Under the pieces are notes generated by a model. The model made no database searches. It saw only the letters and a list, made by a program, of their open reading frames with translations, and was not told the DNA's origin. Shown here piece by piece: positions 45,255-52,626 of a stretch of 64,000 bases of DNA. Numbering within the stretch: position 1 is the stretch's first letter; the number at the start of each line of letters is the position of its first letter. This DNA is from Niastella sp. (lineage in GTDB: Bacteria; Bacteroidota; Bacteroidia; Chitinophagales; Chitinophagaceae). The stretch is taken from NCBI GenBank assembly GCA_017744515.1, contig JAGIBF010000045.1:1-64000 (forward strand), read 5' to 3'. A program made the translations under genes and the position numbers.

Positions 45255-48200
45255 TGTGATCGATTTCTTCTGTTAAGGGATTTTCTTCCTCGTCTTTAAT
45301 CAGCTTCCGCTTTTCTGCCAGTTTGCCAAACACATAGTACAATCCCGGAATGACGATCACCCCGAATACTGTACCGAGCAACATGCCACCTGCAGAAGAC
45401 GCACCGATGGTACGGTTACCAATGGCGCCCGGACCTGTGGCAAACAACAGCGGTATCAAACCGGCAATAAAGGCCAGCGAGGTCATCAGGATCGGACGGA
45501 AACGTACTTTAGCGCCTTCAATGGCTGCCTCCAGTACGGTAGAGCCAGCCCGGTGTTTCTGCACGGCAAACTCCACGATCAACACCGCGTTCTTACCCAA
45601 TAAACCTACCAGCATTACAAGACCCACCTGCGCATAGATATCGTTGGCCAATCCCATTGCTTTGATCAGCAGGAACGAACCAAACACACCCGCAGGCAGC
45701 GAAAGGATCACGGCAAATGGCAACAGGAAGCTTTCATATTGAGCCGCAAGGATCAGGTATACGAACCCTAACACGATCAGGAAGATGATCACCGCTTCAT
45801 TACCACGTCCCACCTCATCTTTGGAAAGACCTTCCCAGTCGATGGCATAACCACGGGGCAATGTTTTCTCTGCTACTTCCTGGATGATCTTGATGGCTTC
45901 ACCACTACTGTAGCCGGGAGCGGGCTCACCCCTGATCGCCGAAGAGTTGTACATATTGTAGCGGGTGATCTCATTCAGACCATGCGACTTTTTGATCTTC
46001 ATGAACGCCGAGTAAGGAACCATCTCATCATGATCATTCTTTACATACAATTTCATCAGGTCATCAGGCAGCGCCCTGTATTCAGGAGAAGCCTGTACGA
46101 ATACTTTGAAATAAGTACCAAACCGGATAAAGCCCAGCTCATAACTACTACCGATCAATACCGACAGGTTGTCCATCGCTTTACCAATGGAAACACCCTT
46201 TTGCATCGCAGCCTGGTTGTCGATCTCCAGGTCGTACTGAGGATAGTTGGCACTGAAGAAGGTAAATAGACCGGTCAACTCCTTGCGCTGCTTCAATGCA
46301 GCCATGAAGTCATCGTTCACTTTCTCCATACTCGTGAAGTCATCACTGTTTGTTTTATCCAGTAAGCGCAGCGCGAAACCACCAGCAGCACCATAACCGG
46401 GTACGGCGGGAGGTCCGAAGAACTCAATGGTGGCGCCGGGAATTTCGTGTGTCTTTTCTTCCAGCTCATGGATGATCTCATTTACGGAGTGTTTACGTTC
46501 TGACCAGTTTTTCAGGTTGATCAAACAGGTACCCGCGTTGGAACCGCGGCCTTCCGTCAACACCTCATAACCTGCCAGCGCCGAAACAGACTGAATACCT
46601 TCCACATGCTCTGCGATCTCCTGCACTTCATGCGCCAGGTGGTTGGTCCTTTCCAGCGTAGAGCCCGGAGGCGTTTGGATGATGGCGTAGATCATACCCT
46701 GGTCTTCGTTGGGAATGAAGCCCGCAGGCAATCCTTTACCAATACCGAATATGCCGAAGGCAAAGCCAAACAACATCAGGAAGGTGATCAGGCGGCGGTT
46801 GGCAATCAGCTTCAACAACCCTGCATACCGGCCGGTGAGTTTCTCAAAACCCCTGTTGAAAGCATCGAGGAACTTATCGATCGGAGATTTCTTCTTGGGC
46901 TTGCCATGATTATTCTTCAACAGGATGGCGCAGAGTACCGGTGTAAGCGTCAACGCCACTACACCCGATAGTACGATGGCCGTGGCCATGGTGATGGAGA
47001 ACTGCCGGTAGAAGATACCCACCGGGCCCGACATGAAGGCGACGGGAATGAACACCGCAGTCATTACAAACGTAATGGCCACGATGGCGCCGCTGATCTC
47101 ATGCACCACCCTGTACGTAGCCTGGTAAGGAGAAAGATTTTCCTCATGCATCTTGGCGTGCACCGCCTCGATAACCACGATCGCGTTGTCTACCACGATA
47201 CCGATGGCCAGTACGAGGGCAAACAAGGTGATGAGGTTGATGTTCAACCCAAAGAGCTGCATAAAGAAGAAAGAACCCACCAGCGATACAGGCACCGCCA
47301 GGGTAGGGATGAGGGTAGAGCGCCAGTCGCCTAAGAACAGGAATACCACGATGGCCACCAATATGAAGGCCTCACCCAATGTATGCAACACCTTTTCGAT
47401 AGAGGCATCGAGGAAGGTAGAAACGTCATAACTGATCTCGTAGTCCATGCCCGGAGGGAAAGAGCTGGACTTGATCTCATTCAGCTTTTCCTTGATGGCC
47501 TTGATTACATCACTGGCATTACTACCATACGTCTGCTTCAATACGATCGCCGCAGAAGGGTGACCGTTCAGGTTGGAATAGATATCATAGTACTCACTAC
47601 CCAGCTCTACATCGGCTACATCTTTCAGGTGCAGCAATTCACCATTCGAGTTGGCGCGGATAATAACATCCTTGTATTGTTCCGGCTGATTGTACCGGCC
47701 TTTATAAGTCAACACATATTCCAACGCTTCGGAACGCTTGCCGTCACTTCGGCCCAAACGGCCGGGAGAACCGATGATGCTCTGGCTGCCCAGGGCTTCC
47801 ATCACTTCTTCAGTAGAAACGTTGTAAGCGCGCATCCGGTCAGGCTTCAGCCACACACGCATCGCGTATTGACGGCTGCCGAGGATCTGCGCGTTACCTA
47901 CACCCGTTACGCGTTTTAACTCATTTAAGATATTAACGTTGGCATAGTTGTACAGGAACTTTTCATCAGCCTTGGGGTCTTTACTGTACACGTTCACATA
48001 CATCAACATGTTTGGCTGCAGGATGTTAACGATGATACCTTCCCGCTGTACCAGGATAGGCAACCTGTTGGTCACCTGCTCGATACGGTTCTTAACGTTC
48101 ACCACCGCCTGGTTGGGATCGGTACCGAGATCGAATACTACTTGAATGTTGGCCTCACCCGCACTGGTGGCATCGGAAGTCATGTACTTCATGCCCGGCA

Positions 48201-48414
48201 CACCATTCACGGCTTTTTCCATGGGGATGAGTACGGATTTTACCAACACGTCGGCACTGGCGCCGGGGTAAGATACACTAACGATTACCCGGGGCGGCGC
48301 AATAGAAGGAAACTGCGAGGTCGGCAGGGTATTGATGGCCAGTACGCCCATGAAGATAATCATAACAGATATGACTATCGCGAAGACTGGCCGCTTCATG
48401 AATATATTAAACAT
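45247..48414 (-). CDS. HAE1-family RND multidrug efflux pump (AcrB-like)
   Basis: A 1055-residue inner-membrane transporter, normal length for AcrB. The N-terminus FNIFMKRPVFAIVISVMIIF is the first helix, TM4 carries the proton-relay pair in GIVVDNAIVVIEA, and the second half repeats the fold with PSVFLIL-type helices and GKNAVLIVEFAVQKHRAGS, a match to the conserved TM10-11 region. It works with the adaptor at 48439 and the channel at 43821 to expel drugs, dyes or lipids by proton antiport. Order adaptor, pump, channel is the common Bacteroidota order. It begins 24 bases after the adaptor stop. Confidence 0.95.
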   Translation of the reverse strand: MFNIFMKRPVFAIVISVMIIFMGVLAINTLPTSQFPSIAPPRVIVSVSYPGASADVLVKSVLIPMEKAVNGVPGMKYMTSDATSAGEANIQVVFDLGTDPNQAVVNVKNRIEQVTNRLPILVQREGIIVNILQPNMLMYVNVYSKDPKADEKFLYNYANVNILNELKRVTGVGNAQILGSRQYAMRVWLKPDRMRAYNVSTEEVMEALGSQSIIGSPGRLGRSDGKRSEALEYVLTYKGRYNQPEQYKDVIIRANSNGELLHLKDVADVELGSEYYDIYSNLNGHPSAAIVLKQTYGSNASDVIKAIKEKLNEIKSSSFPPGMDYEISYDVSTFLDASIEKVLHTLGEAFILVAIVVFLFLGDWRSTLIPTLAVPVSLVGSFFFMQLFGLNINLITLFALVLAIGIVVDNAIVVIEAVHAKMHEENLSPYQATYRVVHEISGAIVAITFVMTAVFIPVAFMSGPVGIFYRQFSITMATAIVLSGVVALTLTPVLCAILLKNNHGKPKKKSPIDKFLDAFNRGFEKLTGRYAGLLKLIANRRLITFLMLFGFAFGIFGIGKGLPAGFIPNEDQGMIYAIIQTPPGSTLERTNHLAHEVQEIAEHVEGIQSVSALAGYEVLTEGRGSNAGTCLINLKNWSERKHSVNEIIHELEEKTHEIPGATIEFFGPPAVPGYGAAGGFALRLLDKTNSDDFTSMEKVNDDFMAALKQRKELTGLFTFFSANYPQYDLEIDNQAAMQKGVSIGKAMDNLSVLIGSSYELGFIRFGTYFKVFVQASPEYRALPDDLMKLYVKNDHDEMVPYSAFMKIKKSHGLNEITRYNMYNSSAIRGEPAPGYSSGEAIKIIQEVAEKTLPRGYAIDWEGLSKDEVGRGNEAVIIFLIVLGFVYLILAAQYESFLLPFAVILSLPAGVFGSFLLIKAMGLANDIYAQVGLVMLVGLLGKNAVLIVEFAVQKHRAGSTVLEAAIEGAKVRFRPILMTSLAFIAGLIPLLFATGPGAIGNRTIGASSAGGMLLGTVFGVIVIPGLYYVFGKLAEKRKLIKDEEENPLTEEIDHNV

Positions 48415-48438
48415 CTCTTGTTTTTTTGGGTACTTGCA

Positions 48439-49521
48439 TTATTCCGTTGGCAACTTCAAATGAGCGACTACTGTCTTGGGCTCTGCATATTCGAAGGCGA
48501 TCTTTTCGTTGTCCTTCACTTTGCGGATACCTTCCAGCATAACCTTGTCGCCATCGGCAATGCCTTCTTTGATCACATAGAGATCGGGCATTTCAGCGGC
48601 TATAGTAATGGGCGTTAAGTGAGCTACATTGTTTTTATCTACGATGTACACATACTTTTTGTCCATGATCTCCAGCGTTGCTTTTTGGGGGATGATCAAC
48701 GCATCTTTCAGGTGCTCTTTCATGAGAATACTACCGGTTTCGCCGTGCCTCAGCAGTCCCTCATGGTTGGGGAAAGTAGCCCTGAAAGCGATATTACCAG
48801 TTTCATTGTTGAACTCACTCTCGATGGTTTCTACTACACCGGGGTGTTTGAACAATTCGTTATTGGCCATACGCAGGCTTACAGTCAACTTGCCTTTGGC
48901 TTTAGCCTGGGAAGCAAAATTCAGGTACTCGGGTTCCGATACGTTGAAGTAAACCCACATCTCGCTGTTGTCGCTCAGGCTGGTGAGCAGTTCGCCTTCC
49001 TCTACGAGGCTACCCAGCTTTAAATGCAGGCGGTCGATCAGGCCGTCGAAGGGAGCCCTGATCTGTGTAAATTCGAGGTGAACTTTAGCCAGCTGCAGTT
49101 CGGCTTTTGCTTTGCCGAGCTTTGCCTGCGCCATGGCCAGTTCGTTTTTAGATACGATATTCTTTTCAACAAGCGGCTGCGTATTCTGCACTTCAATTTC
49201 AGTAGCATTCACTTCCGCCTGTGCTTTTTGTAGTTCAGCTTCATAGATCTTGGGCATGATCCTGAACAGAAGCTGACCTTTTCTTACAAACTGGCCTTCA
49301 TCTACCAGGATCTCTTCGAGGTAACCTTTTTCCTGCGCCCGCAGCTCGATGTTACGTATGGAACGTATCTGGCATACATACTCATTGGTTACCGTGGTAT
49401 CCATTTTCAGCGGGCTGGTAACGAGGAACTTTGTTTCTTCTTCCTTTTTTTCTTCCTTGTGTTTGCAGCTTGTGTAAGTCAATGCACCACACAAACTCAT
49501 GAAAATAAAAATTCGCTTCAT
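48439..49521 (-). CDS. AcrA/MexA-type periplasmic adaptor, lipoprotein
   Basis: A 360-residue membrane-fusion protein with lipobox ALTYTSC and a Lys/Glu-rich linker (KHKEEKKEEETK). The lipoyl halves read RAQEKGYLEEILVDEGQFV (first) and TQIRAPFDGLIDRL (second), separated by an alpha-hairpin (KAQAEVNATEIEVQNTQPLV). A beta-barrel domain and a membrane-proximal domain follow (EYLNFASQAKAKGKLTVSL; IPQKATLEIMDKKYVYIVD). It begins the three-gene efflux operon and is transcribed together with the pump and channel. No regulator gene of the TetR or MarR type is next to it. Confidence 0.93.
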   Translation of the reverse strand: MKRIFIFMSLCGALTYTSCKHKEEKKEEETKFLVTSPLKMDTTVTNEYVCQIRSIRNIELRAQEKGYLEEILVDEGQFVRKGQLLFRIMPKIYEAELQKAQAEVNATEIEVQNTQPLVEKNIVSKNELAMAQAKLGKAKAELQLAKVHLEFTQIRAPFDGLIDRLHLKLGSLVEEGELLTSLSDNSEMWVYFNVSEPEYLNFASQAKAKGKLTVSLRMANNELFKHPGVVETIESEFNNETGNIAFRATFPNHEGLLRHGETGSILMKEHLKDALIIPQKATLEIMDKKYVYIVDKNNVAHLTPITIAAEMPDLYVIKEGIADGDKVMLEGIRKVKDNEKIAFEYAEPKTVVAHLKLPTE

Positions 49522-49676
49522 AAAATTAACAGGGGCTTATCCAGCTTTGCTCGATAATTCTTTTTTAGTTGAATATGAAATCACCCGGCCCAACAGCTAA
49601 TAAGCCATGGAAAACGAGCCTTACATAACGATGGTGGAAAGGTGGTGGCAGGATTAGTTGCCTGGCGGATGCAGGA

Positions 49677-50084
49677 TCATATCCTGATCACACGGTGGAG
49701 GATAAATTTATTGGAAGAATGGTAAGAAAAATGTTCACAAAGGGGGAGCGGAGCATTAAGATATTGAAGGCTGCTGCTGGCTGTCAGCCCATTAAGAAAG
49801 GAGATCGGGCCATTGCCGCCTGACGAACGTTTTTTGAAAGATTCGGATTCCTCGTCCTCTTCTTCAATTTCTTTGGCCTCGGGAAAATCTCCTGTGCTGT
49901 TATTATCTGATGGATAGTTCTTACTTACCCGCACCCTGCCATCATGCTCACCGCAGGAACTGGCTTGTGCAGGTCTTTCAATGTATTGCTGATGGAGATC
50001 ATATAGACGCTGCTGATGTGCATGACTATACCCTCCCCACAGGAGTAAACACAGCGATATGATAAATCTGATTAAAACCCTCAT
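49677..50084 (-). CDS. Small secreted acidic protein upstream of the RND operon
   Basis: A 135-residue protein with signal peptide MRVLIRFIISLCLLLWGGY and cleavage near SHA. The mature part has an acidic run (EAKEIEEEDEESESFKKR) and ends in HRVIRI. I have seen small Bacteroidota proteins with a similar acidic middle and -RI end near efflux operons, but cannot name a family. There is no catalytic motif. It lies 155 bases upstream of the adaptor gene on the same strand. A parallel small exported protein precedes the metal-efflux operon at 28885. Confidence 0.6.
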   Translation of the reverse strand: MRVLIRFIISLCLLLWGGYSHAHQQRLYDLHQQYIERPAQASSCGEHDGRVRVSKNYPSDNNSTGDFPEAKEIEEEDEESESFKKRSSGGNGPISFLNGLTASSSLQYLNAPLPLCEHFSYHSSNKFILHRVIRI

Positions 50085-50279
50085 CGTCTGGTCTCAGAAA
50101 AGATAACAGTCATTCAAGATGGCTGAAAAAAATAAAGCCTTTCTATGGAATATGGAAAGGCATCGTTTTCTCTTGCCACATTAGTTGTAACAGTCGTTAA
50201 TGATCTGTATTTCTATAGCAAGCGAGGTAAAATTAATAGTAATGCGCAAAAAGTCGGGGCATACCTTTGTAAATGACTT

Positions 50280-50310
50280 GTTAACGGGGTTATTAAAAAG
50301 CCCCGTTAAC
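50280..50310. terminator. Perfect 10-bp hairpin after the metallopeptidase operon
   Basis: GTTAACGGGG and CCCCGTTAAC flank an 11-base loop. It lies 13 bases downstream of the stop at 50323 (minus strand). The T-run is inside the loop, so termination is likely but not certain. Confidence 0.55.
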
Positions 50311-50322
50311 AGCCTGAAACAC

Positions 50323-52623
50323 TTACCGGACGTGTATTTCAACGGCAATGCCGCCAGTTATCTTTTTGGTTTTAATATGTCTTTGCACAATATGTGTTTT
50401 AAAGACCTCTCCTTTCTTCGCATTGGGCGGAACATCCACCTTCAGTCCGGCCACGGTTTGATTGTGTACAGGCAGTGAGATGGTCAGCGTAGCCTTCTTG
50501 CCTTTGGGCATAATGGCCTGTAAGGCATAGGGATACCTTTTCCTGATAAGTTCAGGATTATCAGAAGTGAGCATCTTGGTTTTGTACGCTGTGCCCTTAT
50601 CCTGAAGATGAGCACCACATTCCAGCTGTGCATCATCTGCATGAAGATGATTATGTGTATTATTTTCTATGCTTAAGGGAACCAGCTTCACGCCTTTGTG
50701 GTGACTGAAGAAATCCTTGGAAGGGTGCACAATACTAACAGGGTAATCAGTAACCCTGCTATCCCGCCATATCTCCAGCTCATGCCTGTCTTCCTGTCCC
50801 AATAATACATTGATCAGTACAAAGGGAATGATGATGAACATATCAGGCTGCAGGTTTACGATCGTTAGGTTTTTTTGCGCCAGGTTATTGTGCTCCCAGG
50901 CATGCAACCCGGATGCAGGATGATCGTTGCGACTGATCACGGAAGCCAGCAGGCAGGAATGGGTACCGGCCGGTGGCACTTTGGAACGTGGCCAGCGTGC
51001 CTTCACGATCCTTGTTTCACCGGGGCCGAGGTCAAACTCCGCTTTGGCTGCTATGCAGGGGAGGAAATCACCGGGGTATACGAACTCAGTACCGGCAAAT
51101 GATTTGGCATTGAAGGTAACCACAAAGTGCCGGGCAGTGCCCGTGGCAGCCTTGTTGCGCACGCGTGCATAAAACCAGTTGTCTTGTCCATATTCCGGCG
51201 CCTGGTGAGTGGTAAGCCCATCATCCTGATTGCGTATCCACAGATCAGGAGAATCCCAGAAAGCGCCATCGGTAAAGTTGCCGCCGGGATCAGGTGCATT
51301 GTCTTTTATCCACAGATCAGGAGCAGGCGAAGGATTGGGCAGGTTGTACACAAAGCGGTGAAAGGCATCTACCAACTGATCATTGTTGTGTTGTGTGAGC
51401 AGAAACTCTTCCAGCATGGCAGTAGAGGCCGGGTTGCCTTTGTAGTATTTGTAAAACTCACGCAGGCTATTGTTCAGCGCACTGGTGCCGAGCAGAGAAG
51501 CCATACCTTGCCAAAACCTGTTGCCATCCGAATAAGAGTTATTAGGTGTTCTGCGTTGGAAAGGATCGCGCGTGCACAGCAGGATGGGAGGATCGGTAAA
51601 GTCAAAAGGAAGCGCGTCATCAGCGCCATCATCATGGAAGGACGTATACGCTTCATCCCACCAGCCATCTGCCTGCCCTGCAGGTTTCACACCGCGGGCA
51701 AACCAGCTATGAAAAGTTTCATGCAGCAGGGCGCCGCTGCTGGTAGTGGTACCACCTTCATACTCCATGCCGCCAACGCCGTTGAAGAAAGCCACAAAGC
51801 GGTTACCATGCACATAAGCACCATAGTTATTCTCATTGTCCTGCAGAAAGCTTTTGATGTTGTTGATCTCAGTAGTAAGATTGGTGGCACTGCCGCTGGG
51901 TTTCCACGCTTCAATCGTTACCACCGTACCAGATACTGGCAAAGCAACCGTATCGGTTTGCAACTGCAGCGTGTCTGATGCTCTTATTTCCAGCATGGGC
52001 GATAAAGCGGTAAAACGGGCGGGAAATGTCAGGCTCCAATGATTGCTGCCAAGGTTGGTGACCTGGGCATTCGTAATAACAGCATGAGCAGCCAGCGTAT
52101 TGGTGATCTGGACAGTGAGCTGTATGGTAAACTGGTCGAAGATAAGGTTGGCGGGCAGCCATGCTTCGAGGTAACGGCCAGCATTAAGGTCCGACAAGCC
52201 AAATACGAACCGTAGCTTGGGGCCGGGTTGCCATTCGATGACTGGCGGATAGCCGCCGGTCAATTGTGATTGTGGTAATGCGAGGTTGTACACCACACGC
52301 AAGGTGTGCACAGAACCTGCAGCCTGCACCGATTCAATAATGCGCAGGCCGGTATTGGCGCCACCGCCAAAATCATGCAAGGCAATCTGTGCAGGAGCGA
52401 ATACCGCTCCATCCAGCCATGCCTGTGAGATCGTTTGCCGCAGGTCGAAGAAGGGATTGCCTGCTGTGGGGCCTACTGTATATTCAATAGTGGCATCGAC
52501 TGAAGTAGTAGAAGTGCTACCATCAAAAATGATGGTAGCACTGAGATGCTGGATGTCGATGGGCACTGCGGGTAAGCCGTCTACCGTTTTTGCCGGAGGG
52601 GCTATATGGAAGTTGGTTGCCAT
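50323..52623 (-). CDS. Large M1/M61-like gluzincin metallopeptidase, no signal peptide
   Basis: A 766-residue protein. The N-terminal half is beta-rich like the M1/M61 head. A GGMEYEG motif (residues 284-290) resembles the GAMEN exopeptidase motif, and HETFH (H301, E302, H305) is followed 19 residues on by E324 in WWDEAYTSF, the HExxH-x18-E zinc site. Residues about 483-590 form a beta module (NWFYARVRNKAATGTARHF, THSCLLASV, LAQKNLTIV) that parallels the two other large proteins. The C-terminus holds VPPNAKKGEVFKTHIVQRH, similar to LPSTVKKGQSFTTVIHQ of the protein at 35923. No signal peptide or membrane helix is clear. It follows the gene at 52627 after 3 bases, so the two form an operon. Confidence 0.8.
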   Translation of the reverse strand: MATNFHIAPPAKTVDGLPAVPIDIQHLSATIIFDGSTSTTSVDATIEYTVGPTAGNPFFDLRQTISQAWLDGAVFAPAQIALHDFGGGANTGLRIIESVQAAGSVHTLRVVYNLALPQSQLTGGYPPVIEWQPGPKLRFVFGLSDLNAGRYLEAWLPANLIFDQFTIQLTVQITNTLAAHAVITNAQVTNLGSNHWSLTFPARFTALSPMLEIRASDTLQLQTDTVALPVSGTVVTIEAWKPSGSATNLTTEINNIKSFLQDNENNYGAYVHGNRFVAFFNGVGGMEYEGGTTTSSGALLHETFHSWFARGVKPAGQADGWWDEAYTSFHDDGADDALPFDFTDPPILLCTRDPFQRRTPNNSYSDGNRFWQGMASLLGTSALNNSLREFYKYYKGNPASTAMLEEFLLTQHNNDQLVDAFHRFVYNLPNPSPAPDLWIKDNAPDPGGNFTDGAFWDSPDLWIRNQDDGLTTHQAPEYGQDNWFYARVRNKAATGTARHFVVTFNAKSFAGTEFVYPGDFLPCIAAKAEFDLGPGETRIVKARWPRSKVPPAGTHSCLLASVISRNDHPASGLHAWEHNNLAQKNLTIVNLQPDMFIIIPFVLINVLLGQEDRHELEIWRDSRVTDYPVSIVHPSKDFFSHHKGVKLVPLSIENNTHNHLHADDAQLECGAHLQDKGTAYKTKMLTSDNPELIRKRYPYALQAIMPKGKKATLTISLPVHNQTVAGLKVDVPPNAKKGEVFKTHIVQRHIKTKKITGGIAVEIHVR

Positions 52624-52626
52624 GCA

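Noticed and set aside
50280..50310. Attachment site or origin (perfect GTTAAC-containing palindrome)
   Set aside because: It sits 13 bases after a gene stop and looks like a terminator or stabilising hairpin; there are no phage or replication genes.
51127..51978. 283-codon plus-strand frame across the M1/M61-like gene
   Set aside because: Antisense to a gene with a complete zinc motif; no family resemblance.
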